Assembly: GCA_949825045.1 (NCBI GenBank)
Contig: OX463814.1
Span: 37,776,383-37,840,382, forward strand
From: Argyresthia goedartella
Taxonomy: Eukaryota > Arthropoda > Insecta > Lepidoptera > Argyresthiidae
Length of the DNA stretch: 64,000 nucleotides
Reading direction: 5' to 3'
Shown: positions 31,061 through 42,991 of the stretch, piece by piece
Numbering within the stretch: the stretch's first letter is position 1
Layout of the letters: the number at the start of each line of letters is the position of its first letter
The notes under the pieces: generated by a model
The model's input: the letters and a program-made list of their open reading frames with translations, nothing else
Database searches by the model: none
Told to the model about the DNA's origin: nothing
Made by a program: the position numbers and the translations under genes

Positions 31061-32775
31061 CATTCAAATCAAGCTCAACCATTTTCGAGTGGTGTCGATA
31101 ATGGACGTGGTATAACACTAGGATTTTAGACTAGGCTAGACAGGAGTTTAGTTGCGGCTAAACCTAGGTTGGCAGGGCATAGGGAGACTGTTTGATCGAT
31201 GAGGTTCCGCGGATGGAAATAACAAATTCAGAACAAAGTTAAACCGGTGTCAACATAGATAACCTATCCTATTGATATTTTGACATTTGAGTGTTGTCGG
31301 GGACGCGCGAAGAGATCAAATTACAGTCTAAAGTTAATTGTTTAGGACCGGGTAGGTTGTTTTGCTTTGCCTTGGGTCAGGTTGGATTCAAGTTGCATCT
31401 TTAAATTAAATGTAAATTACGCTGGAGGTCTAATGTGTAGGCTGAGTCAAATATATATAATTAGGCTCAGTCGAGGACGTGCTGAGGCTAGTGGAATTCA
31501 TAGATCGGAATTTACCGAAGTATGCATTTCGCTATGGTGTGGGTTAGATCTTCTAAAGCACTAATGACTACGTTTCGATAACATCCAGCTCAATTGCGCA
31601 GAGTTGAAGGTTTCAAAACGTGACGGACCTTTTGAGGTAACCGCTAGTTCAAACCCATTTCGGAAAATCAAATCGCAATTGTGTAAACCGGTCTTTTCGG
31701 ATCGTTATTGCCGTGAACTAATTATATAATTGGAACCACCACAAGCCGCTACTAGCGAGCACATGAAATATCATTGAGTACTCACGTCGTAAAACTACGA
31801 CGGATATCTATACGATATCCCAAACAAATATTACAAATCGTGGTCGACCACTAAAAGGAGTTCCAAGCGCCCATATATACAAAAAAATAAATGGTACCAT
31901 CACACAAATACAACAACGATCGATCTGGCGCAATACACCGCTAACTGATGCGAATTACCGGCTTGCGGACATATATGCTTCTCTGTCTTAACTTGAAACT
32001 CTAAATTCCTGAACCAATCTTCCGCTCGACTATTGTGCGCCTAACGAACTTCTCAACGAACGAGAAATTCAGACTTATCATTCTTAACTTACAAATTTTA
32101 CAGCTGAATAGGGACATCTCTTTTTGGGGAAGGTAGAATAGACGATCATAGCTACTGACAGCGGTGGCTCGACCTTAGCCGTTATGCCGTTACAGTGGGT
32201 GGGGTTGATTTACTATAAATCCTGTAATATTTGTTTTATTATTTATAACAAGGAGTCCCTTTATCAATTTTCAGACCTCTAGCATCAAAATGGTTGTATC
32301 GCAATAAAAAGCCACTGAGGTGAGTGCATAATTTATGTTGCATTATTGTGATATACATAACCGTGGTGTATTTATTTTTATTATAATATTGGTCTTTCGA
32401 AATTTAGCTTATTTTTCATATCCTTATCGCTCCACCCCAAACAATTGGTCCTAATCGAACAGTATATTTAAATTCAAACTTATTCCTATGGTATAAAACT
32501 TATGAATAATTCTAAATCAAAATCAGTGCAATTCAATTACAACCACATAAAAACCGCATTCAATCCATAACATAACTACTGGTCATTAGCCACTCGTCGC
32601 TATCGTCGGGATTCCTTTGTTTGTTTACCCACCTAGATGCCTAATCTATATATCTATAATGAATACTGCGTTTCAGTAATTCACAATACCTGAGTATTTA
32701 TTGGAAAGGTTTAATTTCAATGTAGTGAGATATATTACTTAGTGGTTTCGTTTATAATACTGAACAATACATGCA
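31061..32775. other. Unassigned intron DNA
   Basis: No coding sequence, LTR pair or tandem repeat recognised over 1.7 kb. It precedes a decayed BEL/Pao pol in the same strand, so part could be the rotted 5' end of that element, but no gag or LTR similarity was found. Confidence 0.4.
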
Positions 32776-34190
32776 ACTTACGGACGGTTTAACTTTCTAT
32801 GGCGTTTTGATCCATCGCTACCTGTTGAAAAGTATGAACTCAACACTGTCACATACGGTATGCCATCTTCGCCATTCTTGGCTCTGCGTGTTGTGCAACA
32901 GTTGGCGGAGATCGAGGGTGCAGCGTTTCCCTTAGCTGTTGAGGTACTGAAGAGAGACATTTATGTCGATGACATACCTTGTGGAGCTAACACAGTTCGA
33001 GACGCACTCGTACTCCAACAACAACTTATTGGGCTCATGGCGAAAGGGAAATTTGAGTTGAGAAAATGGGCTAGTAATGAACCGAGCTTACTTGCTCACC
33101 TGCCTCCAGAACATGTCAAAGTCACAAACTTGTGACTTGAACCAAGATGTTTTTATCAAGGTCTTGCGTTGGGACCCAGACCTGACCAAATTGTTTATAA
33201 TGTGCAGCCAATGAATAAACCAAACGGACTATTCTATTGGAACTAGCTCGTATATTTGACCCACCCTACCCACCCCTGTTACTTTCTATGCAAAATGTCT
33301 GTTTCAGAAGCTATGGCTTCAGCGGGTGGACTGCGATGAGGTACCCTCGTCTGAGATTGTGGACTCCTAGGCGCATTATATCGACCAATTACCGCTATTG
33401 TCTCAATGTTCTGTCGCTCAAAATGTGACCAACAATGCAGCGGTGATATACGAATTACACGGCTTTGGAGATGCGTCGGAGGCAGGATGTGGAGCGGTTG
33501 TTTATCTCCGTTTCGAACTCCCGGACAATTCCGTGCGAGTTCACCTTTTAAAAGTTAGGACGTGTTAAGTGTACGTACAGAGTTTCATTAGATCAGCACG
33601 GAAACTCCCGATTAATACTGGTAATATTACCTCATGAGAAATTTGGGGTGCACTAAACCTAATGGTGTCACAGATACAACATCAAACTTTCCAAGAGGAA
33701 ATTGAATGCCTCGCGAACAAAAAGGACTTACCAAAACCAATGCGCAAATTAAGCCCATTCGTCTGTGAAGATTCCATTCTTCGAGTGGGCGGTCGCCTAA
33801 ATAAAGCCCCTTTGGCATATGATGCCAGACATTCAGCACTGTTGCCAAACAATCATCGACTCACTGATTTAATTATACAGGATATGCACGAGTCGAACAT
33901 GCATCCTGGTCTTCAAACCGTCCAATTTTTGGTCGACCAAAAATTTTGGGTGTTATCGGCTCGAAGAGAAAACGTTGTTTGCATAAATGTGTTCGGAGTT
34001 TCCGTATGAACCCGACACCTGTTCAGCCAATTATAGCACACTTGCCCTCCAGTCGCGAATCTGGAATAAAGGCCTACGCTGTAGTGGGCTGCGACTATGC
34101 AGGCCCGTTTAATGTCATTATGGGAAAACGCAGGCGCGGAACAAAATTATTTAAAAGTAAACTACGCTATTTTGTTAAGAAAGAAAATTA
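32776..34190 (+). pseudogene. Decayed BEL/Pao pol fragment
   Basis: Pieces of one pol gene in order but in several frames: RT (FNLWRF-like WRFDPSLPVEKYELNTVTYG, then MPSSPFLALRVVQQL and the catalytic IYVDDIPCG, 32782-33135), connection (LARIFDPP, 33240), RNase H (YELHGFGDASEAGCGAVVYL, about 33450-33560), integrase zinc domain (VCEDSILRVGGRLNKAPLAY and MHESNMHPGLQTVQF, 33662-34009), integrase core start (VGCDYAGPFNVIMGKRRRG, to about 34170). It ends before the second catalytic aspartate. It has a YVDD box, unlike the two intact BEL elements here (YMDD, YYDD), so it is a third lineage. Old and non-functional. Confidence 0.85.
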
Positions 34191-34511
34191 AGGAGAGTTT
34201 ACGAATACATTATATCTACATTTTGAACGAAGTTCCACAATTAATTTCGTCAGGATTTTAGAATAAAAAAAAATAAAAATTAAGAGGCATTTTCGTAATT
34301 AAATTCTATCGAGAAAATTACATTCAATCGCGTTTTACTTTAGTGAGAATCGTATTCAAATACTAAAAAAAAGTTTAACCAAAAATCAAATCTGTAGATG
34401 ACTTCACGGTAAAGTAAATGGATTCGAAAAAAACTACATTTTTTTTCGTATCACCGTAATTTGTGGCGTTCCACATGTGAAGGTACCATAAGGTCGGTAT
34501 GTAGTTATGCG
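34191..34511. other. AT-rich intron DNA
   Basis: A/T runs only; nothing recognised. Confidence 0.4.
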
Positions 34512-35181
34512 TCATGTCAACCCCCAGCAGGGGTCTAGGGCTTTCAGTACAGATCTAAATTTGTTCCGATCTTGGGCCATCTGCTCTAGCTCCGCCCGTC
34601 TCTCCGTCGAGAGTCGCCACGTTATTTTGGGACGACTTTTCTTCCGTTTCCCCTTTGGGCACCATTTGAGGGCATTTTTCGACATGTGTTCATCAGGTCT
34701 CCTCATCACGTGGCCAAGCCATCGCCACTTCCTGATCACATACCTCTCCAGAATTCTGCGTTCATGATTGTGTTTGGCCAGAATATTCTCAATATTTATC
34801 TCAAGCATTTATTGACAAATACTTGGAGCCTGCCCGAGACATCCTATCAAACGAACCACGTTTCGCATCCATATAACGACTTCACGTTGGATTCGAAGAT
34901 TCTCAACTTGGTGCGACGTGTAATGGAGGAGGTATTCCACACTGGTCTGAGTTGGGTAAATGCTGCTCGAGCCTTGGTGATGCGGGCTTCCACGTTGGCC
35001 TCAGCTCCACCTTGTGGGCCCACGACGCTGCCAAGGTAAAAAAGCTCTGCACTTTCTCTACTACCTCCCCGTTTACATAGGTTGAAGCTACATCGGTGGT
35101 ATTAAAACGCATCTCTTTTGTTTTCCCATAGATGACGCGTAGTCTTCCCTCGGAAAAATTATAAATAAACATTTTAGACAA
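34512..35181 (-). pseudogene. RTE-like reverse transcriptase, 3' fragment
   Basis: Minus strand, two frames. 35181 to about 34903 reads KTKEMRFNTTDVASTYVNGE and VVEKVQSFFTLAA, the post-palm segment of RTE-type RT proteins. 34808 to 34512 reads RKWRWLGHVMRRPDEHMSKN and ALKWCPKGKRKKSRPKITWR, the highly conserved C-terminal tail of that group (WRWxGHVxR...ALxWxPxGKRKxxRPxxTWR). Frame changes between them and loss of everything 5' show a truncated, decayed insertion. On the transporter sense strand. Confidence 0.82.
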
Positions 35182-36007
35182 ATAATTATTTACTAACCAT
35201 ACTATGTAAACATGTAAACAATCATGGCTATCGTATTATCCCCTTTTTATATCAAGTATTTTTTATGGGCTCAAATGGCAATTTCAAAATCTCCGAAAAT
35301 CTTGCTGTAGTAGTGTATGCATTGACACGTAAATAATTGCTTACTATTACAATTATACTCTATTTAAAGAATCAATATAATGGGAATTAAATGAACTGGT
35401 AGAGCCACGATGCTAAGACCGCGTTCACAGTGAGATCATTTTTAGTATGTTCGTGCGACTCGTACCGTTCAGACGTACTTTACTATCATGTGTTCGTTCA
35501 ATTGATATTTTTTTCCTGTGACCCAGATTGTTTATTGAACTTTGTAATTCATAGTTTTTTCATACGACCCTGCTTGTTTATTGCACTCGGTGAAAATAAA
35601 TTACTCGTCATCATACTATATGCCGAAGCGACGGCATTGTATGTTTAATCATAAATGAAAATATGTATGTATTGTTAAATAAATAAATACCTTGAGTAAA
35701 TCGGGTAAATGCCAGTTTTTAACCACTCAAGCACCCGTTTAACAATTTATTAATACTTCAAGTAACTCAAAAGAGAAAATGTTTGGTTAATAGTATGAAA
35801 TATAGACAAATCATGAATGCGCCTTTACTTCTTACCAGTTTGGTTGACGCCCACTAGCGATTTTTGACGTTGTTTTTTGTATGAAATGGTGTAACAGAGA
35901 CAACGCTTGTAGTTGTTTCGGTAAATAGTCTGTGTTTATTCTAAGGTTAATATTAGAAAACTGTCGCTAATTTTGAAAAAAATTGAAAATTTCTTGCATA
36001 CATACAT

Positions 36008-38114
36008 ACATCATCAAAATCTTTATTAACAATAATGGTATACCTATATACAAGTACATTAAAATATAACACACCTATAATTTGTAAAGTACACATAAGT
36101 AAAATTAATAAAACCTATGTAGGTATTTCTGTTTTAGGAGATCAAGCTGTCACCAAAGTATTCCTGCTCCACCTTCGCATTGAAAAGCCCTGACATGTTT
36201 TCTCGTGCCTCTTACTCTCATGGAAACTGCTCTTATAACTGGGATTTGTATTTTTACTTTCAGCCAGTACACTATTTGAGAATACGCTTTTCCCCATTTC
36301 TCGTTAAGCTTTGATGCGCTTTTTTTTAAAAAACTGTTATATTCAGTTCCTAGGGCTCCATCGCATGAAATAACTAGTGGGGTGAACGAGGCTCTTAGGT
36401 CTTCAGCTGCTCGGTCGTATTTTGTGTGTTTCTCTCGGCTATGTCTCTGTGCTGTTTTTTGCCAGGTGAGGTTGCTGTAAGAGGAAGCGTCAGCATTTAC
36501 TATGCGTACGTCGAAGAACGCTTTCCTTGCAGGTTCCCTAACACTGTTTAGTAACAGATCACCTATAAGTGCTGGTTGATTTATATTTTCATCTTGATTA
36601 TAGGTTCTATTGTGCTAGTTCCCCAGGCTAGTTCGGCCCAATTTTTACAATCATCTCTGTGTTGATCATGTCCTTTTTTTATTAATCCTCCTTTCTTGCA
36701 GTTTAATGCGTGGTTTAAGTCGAAATTATTCTCTCCACATCCGTCGCAGGCCTGAGGGAGGTTTGCAGGTTCTTGGGCTATCTAATAGCTAAAGCATCCC
36801 TAAACTGGGTAGCTGTGAGATCAGTATTATTTGCGGTGGTCGGGATGATAGTTAGCCATTGTGAAGAGTTCGTTTCAACGACTCTTTGGAGACATCTTTT
36901 CATTTTATTTGTTAGTTTACATATTATGACATTACTTTTTTCAGCGTCTCTCTTTTGCCGCGATAGTTTTTCTTCTTTGATAATATTTGTAGCATGAGTT
37001 TGATGGGCTAGTTCGTCTAGATTTTCGTCAGATCTGATGGCGTGCGTTAGTATACTATTTGATTCTATCGATGTTTTATAACAGTCGTTGTTATTCATTG
37101 GGTCGTTAATGCCTAGCCCGCCAAGTTTCACAGGTAGGCTGAATAGCTCATGTTCTAGTGACGTTATTTCTCTGTCTAAGATTGATGGAATCAGTGTTGT
37201 CATGATGGTTTATTTTAAAGTGTGAAATTCCTCACAAGTGTTATCCATGACTGTTTGTAAATATCTCCATTCGCATTGGAGTGATTTTGTAAAAGCTGTA
37301 TGTACAAGTTGTGGGTGTTTTTTACTAGTTTTGATAGTAGTCTTATACATTCAATCCATTCGTTAACCTTTTCTTTGATGTATCCGACGTCTCCGATGAC
37401 ACCACCTAAAAACCGATGTGAAAGTACATTCTTCACTCCAAGGTTCCCAAAAAGTCGGTGAGCTTCTTCGGTTGTTTTATTTTTGACTATGATATAACTT
37501 TTTGAAGGTTCTGGGAAATAACCGTATTTTGGACCAAGTTTCATCAGTTTTTCTAGCCATTCTTTTATATTTTTTAGTTTTCCAAAACAGGCGGAATCAT
37601 CAGCATACCAGTTTTGTACATATTTTCCAGGGTCTTTGCAGCTTTGGATTAGGGGTAGAATACCGACTGCATACATTAGCATTGCTAATGGATCACCCTG
37701 TGTTATTCCTTCCTTGCTTAAGATGAAATCCTTTGAGCCTGATAAGCAAATGACTGCGTAACCTCTATAAGTGTTGAAAATAAATATTGCACAGCGCGGC
37801 CAGTAGATTCTAGCATTCCAGAGAGCGATGGGGCGACTCAGCGCGTTGAAGGCATTCGCGGCATCTATTAGTAAGAGGCCTTCATCATCTTCACCTTCAT
37901 TAAAACATTTGGTCATGGCATGAATCCCTCCTTCAATACCCAATTTCATACCTGCACATAGCTGATTTATCCAGTGCTATACCTCTTCTTGCTAATAAAT
38001 CTCTTACGCAGTCCCAATCGACAATTTCACTGCTGAGTTTTCTAGTTAGTGCTGCGATTGATTCTCTCAGTTCTGAGCTGTGGTTCCCAAAGCGAAGTAA
38101 AAGTGATTTCCAAT
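36008..38114 (-). mobile_element. Retroelement of unusual RT lineage with zinc finger and nuclease-like C-terminus
   Basis: A minus-strand insertion bounded by the 12-bp direct repeat GCATACATACAT (35996-36007 and 38115-38126). Removing it and one repeat rejoins the flanking non-LTR copy A, as judged against the uninterrupted copy B at about 58300. It is therefore a genuine transposition event with a 12-bp target duplication, 5'-truncated and about 2.1 kb long. Coding content: linker, RT, zinc finger, nuclease-like module (separate entry). Confidence 0.75.
36150..38114 (-). pseudogene. RT / zinc finger / nuclease-like polyprotein, broken
   Basis: Read from 38114 downward: [20 protein letters not shown] and [17 protein letters not shown] (N-terminal RT flank), a gap where the segment after IALDK seems lost, then [34 protein letters not shown] (first catalytic Asp), [36 protein letters not shown] (catalytic YADD), FLGGVIGD. 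After a frame change come SLPVKLGGLGI and QFRDALAIR (to 36778). After another: [20 protein letters not shown] (a C-x2-C-x8-H-x3-C finger, about 36750-36690). After a third: [21 protein letters not shown] and [16 protein letters not shown], ending [14 protein letters not shown] with TGA at 36150-36152. The DVR block recalls a nuclease core, tentatively. I recall similar proteins in diverse animal genomes but cannot name the clade. Confidence 0.75.
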
Positions 38115-38420
38115 GCATACATACATTATTTATTTGAATATAAATTGACTTGCTACGGTTAGAATGTCAGTTAGTTTAAAAAGTTTTCTTAGGGAGTCTG
38201 TGCGTTTTAAATTATAAATTTCTCGAATTTCTATTCATTGTTATACAAAAATAGTTTTAACATCCGTTGCTCTTCCCCACAACAAGATTACATAAGTTAT
38301 GACACTATAAAAGTAACTAAAATAGACTAGCCTAGCTTTAGCCACATCCATGTTTTGTCTGAAATTCCTAACAGCGTAAGCCGCAGAACTTAATTTACCA
38401 GTTGATTGATCTATAAAGAT

Positions 38421-38460
38421 CAGCAAAATGCAGTGGGGACCCCCCCACTGCATTTTGCTG
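38421..38460. repeat. Perfect 18-bp hairpin in non-LTR copy A
   Basis: Arms 38421-38438 (CAGCAAAATGCAGTGGGG) and 38443-38460 are perfect reverse complements with a 4-base loop. Copy B has only one arm's worth of this sequence (CCCCACTGCAATTTGCT, 58605-58621). The hairpin was therefore created in copy A by a local inverted duplication. Confidence 0.9.
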
Positions 38461-39480
38461 TCAACGGTTATTCCAAGAAATTTTGTGCCATTTACCAATT
38501 CTTAAGTATAACTGTCAAACACTTAACCGGTGTTAACGCACACCCTGACCCGAAATAGGTCACAATTTTAAACCTCATATAATAAAGTTCAAAAACTAAG
38601 AAACCATAAATGGGTTAGTATGCAGTAAAGGGTTAACTTGCCTGCAATTTGGAAGAAATGATCTGATACACTTGGCTTTAACAATAAATTATTAACTATG
38701 AACTTATTTAAGGTCAAAGAAAATACATCATTAACATCATCAAAATATTATTTTTGTCTTTCAATTTTGAAGACTATTGAAGCATCAAGCAACACTATGT
38801 CAGTCAATTACTCGACAATAAAAGGCAGAGCGTTCATATAGACCAGGAAGAAGAAAGAGCTCAATATGAAACCTTTTAGATCGCCAATTCTAACACCCGA
38901 TCCATCAGATTTAACTCCGTTAATTTCTGTCTTTTGAATTCTACCTACTTAAGTATGATATTAATAATTCCAACGCTGAACCTCTCCATAACGTAATTTG
39001 GGACGGGTTGCGATTTTGAACCTTATGCCATGGTAATAAAATTTGAAACGTGTGTTAGCTAACGTCGGTGGTTTTCAAGAGGTTAATATCTAACTCCGTA
39101 ATGATATACTTTCATTATCAAAACAATCAAATGCCTTCGAAAGATCGCAAAAACCTCCCATGCAGAAAAAATATGAGATTTAAGGGAAATACCAGCATCC
39201 GTTGACAATTTTTCCCTCGTATAATCGCATTGAAATGTGTGAAAATTGATTGAGCAAAAATTTTTCAAATCTTTTACTTCAGTGCTGGATATTGGCCTGA
39301 AATTTGAAGGATCAGCTTTGATTTGAACAGGGGTATCAGTGTACTATGCTTTATGAGGTCTGGAAAAGCTCTATCGTCAACACATTTGTTGAATAAATTA
39401 GCTAAGAGTGGGGGCTATGACCAGAATTACTGAACTGATGACTTTAACGGATACACCCCACAGGTTTTCGGTATTTCTAA

Positions 39481-39982
39481 TGTTTAATATCAAAATATTT
39501 TGACAATATTCTGAGAATATACATGATTAGATTTAAAACCACAATACTGTTTTTAAAGGCTTATGTTTTAACGAGCACTAAAAACGCACCTATTTTATTA
39601 CCAATAAATTCGAAACGCTGTTTTGAACAAGATATTCCATTGACGAGTTTGTCACTGTTTTATGGGTAAAGTGTTGGAGGAAATGGCTATCACTGGAGTT
39701 CAATAAAAAACTTTGAACACGCAAGACACTTACTTGAAACACTGAAAATGTCATGTTGAAAAATGCTAACGTTCTGATGTAGTAAATTAGTTTTTAAATA
39801 TCATTTACCAATGAGCAAGTAAATTATTATATTAAATTAGCTGATATGCTGGTAATTAATGAAATAATAACAAATAAACATCATTTCAACGTATGAATAC
39901 TCAAATATGTTTGTTTTAAATGGTTTTAAAAATGTCGATTAAATTAATTTTATAATCGATATGAACGGAAAGTAGAATTCAC
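39481..39982. other. AT-rich intron DNA
   Basis: No feature recognised between the two minus-strand non-LTR elements. Confidence 0.4.
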
Positions 39983-40125
39983 AGATAAGAAATAAGAAAT
40001 AAGAAATAAGAAATTTATTTGCTATGTCAAGGGTATTGTACAGTAATTATTCTTGGTACATTGATTGTGCTCCTTAAACAGCTAGTCAATATAGCATGCA
40101 AATATATACAACACGTTTAACAAGA

Positions 40126-42975
40126 TTATTCAGCAGTTTTAAAATTGAAAAAATCTTGAAGTGAATAAAAACAATTATCTAATAGCCATTTTCGTAGTCT
40201 AGATGTGAAGAGATTAACATCGAGGTTTTTAATATATCGAGGTATCTTATTGTACACCGCGATACACATTGCGTCACAATTATTTTGGTACAGTGCTGTT
40301 CTGGGACAGTGTTTATAAACAAGCTTATCGGGATTTCTGGTATTTCTGGGATATACATCACTAGCCCTGGCAAATAGATTTGTGTTAAGTTTAACAAATT
40401 TCGCTACTTCCATTATATATAGACAGGGAAATGGTAGTATTTTTAACTCGCGAAACAATGGCTTGCATGATACGTGCTGCGGTACTCCAACTATTGATCG
40501 GATGCATTTTTTTTGAGCGATAAAAACCGCTTGCTTGTCGGTACCGTTTCCCCAGATGATCAAGGCATATCTGAGTGCTGCTTCTATATATCCGTAGTAG
40601 GCCGATATCGCCGTTTGTCTTGATGCAACTTTACTTAGCCTTCTTAAGACAAATACAAATCTATTTAATTTTCCGCACACTTTCTTGGTATGCTCCTTCC
40701 AATTTAGATTCTTATCAATTATTATACCTAAGAATGTTGCATGGTCTACATTTTGTAATTGTTGTCCTTGGTGATTTATACTTAGTAATTTATTATTTAT
40801 AGTTTTATTAAAATTCATTATATTAGTTTTTGTTAAATTTACTTTTAAATTGGAATTGATTAAATAATTTACAATGGTTGTCACAGTTTCATTAAGGTCC
40901 GAGATATGATTACTTAAATTATTATTTTTTTGTGTCACTATTATTGAAATGTCATCAGCAAATAATATACATTTGTGTTTGATGTGGTCTGGGAGATCAT
41001 TTATGTATATGAGGAATAAGAGAGGACCAAGGACACTGCCTTGTGGCACTCCGTATTTATTAAACCTAGGTTGTGACTTATATGTTTTTAAGACATTATC
41101 TTCTACTCTTGTGGTTTCTACATATTGGGATCGGTCCCCTAAGTACGTTTTTATCCAGGACAGTGATGGGCCTCTTATTCCGCATTGTTCAAGTTTTATC
41201 AGCAGTACTTCATGGTCAACAAAGTCGAAGGCTTTGGACATGTCAAACAATAAAAGAGTCGTAGTTTTTTTTTGATCAACCCGTCGGCTTAAATTGCTAA
41301 CTAGATTAAAGGCCGCTAGTGTTGTAGATTTTTTTTTTTGGAATCCATATTGATCGGGTTTTAATATTTGATGTGCGGTAAAAAATTTGTTGAGTCGAAT
41401 TTGCATGGCTTTCTCAAATACTTTTGACAGTATTGAGATCAGTGTTATTGGCCGATAGTTACCAACATCGTCTCTACTGCCTTTCTTATGCAACGGTTTA
41501 ACTACAGATTGTTTAAGTTTTGATGGAAAACACCCTGACTCTAGAGATAGATTGATCAGATACGTTAGCACGAAGCAAAGTTCGTTAGCACATCTTTTTA
41601 AGACTTTCGTAGTCAGGCCGTCGCTTCCTGAAGCATAAGTATTATTGAGGGACATGATGATCTTATAAGTTTCAATTGGACATACAGGTTCTAAGAAAAT
41701 TGTTTTGTCCAGTGAGTGACTCGTCTTTTGGAATGTATTATTACTGTTGTTTATATTTGTTGTATCAATGAAATAATCATTAATTGTGTTTGCAATATCT
41801 ACCGGATTTGTGACACTTTTTCCCTCGTACAGTATCCTTTCAATGCCCTGTATTTGATTTGTGGGCCCCATTTCATTCTGGATGATTGTCCAGGAAGCTT
41901 TGCACACATTTCTGCTGTTGATTATAAATTTACTATTGTTATTTCTTTGGGCTACTTGTGTACATTTTTTTAGTATCTGAGCATACCTTTTAAACACATT
42001 TTTTGTGGTTCTTGTTTTGTGTTTATAGAAGTTAAACCTTAGTATTCTTTTTACTTTACAGCTAATTTTTAGACCTTGAGACATCCATTTTTGTTTTTTT
42101 GTTCAAGTTATCTTTACTCTTTTTGAAGGAAAGCATAAGCTGTAAAACAAACATAGTAGATCATGAAATTCGTTGAAAGATTGGTTCAAGTCAGCTTCAC
42201 CGTACACATCAGAAAAGGAAAGACTTTCAAGACACTCTTTAAATTTGTTTAGATTATCCTCACAAAAATCTCTTCGGTAAACGAACACTGTTTTTGGTAT
42301 GTTAACCTTCGATTTCACTGGTATCTTTAATATCTGGGCAGTTTCATGATCAGAGAGGCCGAGCAGGATTATAGATCCTGTTCCCTCTTTTACAGTACTT
42401 ATTATATGGTCAAGACAGGCATTGCGCCTAGTAGGCTTGTCAATGTGATTAGTCAGATTATAATTTTTTATGATGTCAAGTAGTCTATTTGAATATATGG
42501 ATTCTTTAATTGTATTAATATTAATGTCACCTGCAATAATTATTCTTTTCTTAGGATATTTCTTTGATACAATGTATAACATTTGTTCAAATTTTTCTAA
42601 AAAGACCTTCGCATTTGTTGGTTTGTTTCGTTCATCCGTTCTATATAGACATATTATTATAAAGTTGTGATGCGGAATCTCAGTAGCGCAGCACTCAAAA
42701 GCACTTTTTTGACATAGACTGTCAAAATTATGTTTAGGAATGTGCGGCAGTCCTTCTCGTACGAAAATACATACCCCGCCTCTTTTTTGTACTCTACAGT
42801 AAGTCGCTGCTAATTCGTACCCATGTATATAAGCGTTTTGTTCATCACCTGTTTTAATAAATGTTTCTGAGAAACAAAGGATATCTGGGTCTATATTATT
42901 ATCATTTAGTTCCGCGATCGTTATCTCTATGATTTCTTTTTTACTTGTTAGGCTAGCTATATTTTGGTGTAACAA
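40126..42975 (-). pseudogene. CR1-like ORF2: endonuclease and reverse transcriptase
   Basis: Starts at ATG 42975 (MLHQNIASLTSKKE). Endonuclease motifs: ILCFSETFIK, RGGVCIFVREGL, RIIIAGDININT, CLDHIIS, LGLSDHETA (the SDH motif). TGA at 42103-42105 interrupts. The same frame continues from 42102 with RT: ASGSDGLTTKVLK, VGNYRPITLISILSKVFEKA, DQYGFQKKKSTTLAAF, LLLFDMSKAFDFVDHEVLL, YGVPQGSVLGPLLFLIYIND, ILFADDISII, then the C-terminal region (LRYALIIWGN, QKKCIRSIVG, RTALYQNNCDAM). It ends at TAA/TGA before 40126. Only the single nonsense codon between endonuclease and RT breaks an otherwise complete 949-codon frame. Confidence 0.88.
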
Positions 42976-42991
42976 TATGAAATCAGTTTGT

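Larger units (their letters stand above)
35182..39480 (-). mobile_element. Non-LTR retrotransposon copy A (minus), split by other insertions
   Basis: Sequence parallels copy B (57778-59470) in order: GCTCAAATGGCAATTTCAAA at 35270, then TCGCTAATTTTG and TTTCTTGCATACATAC near 35965-36003. It resumes after the 2.1-kb insertion at about 38127 (TATTTATTTGAATA, TTTTAAATTATAAATTTCTCG). RT fragments follow on the minus strand (KFLGITVDSKMQWG at 38498-38455; AARLxYF-like VAKARLVYF). It reaches the CCACAGGT-TTTCGGTAT phrase at about 39460, where copy B also ends. A further unrelated stretch (about 35345-35920) is absent from copy B. No open frame remains. Confidence 0.78.
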
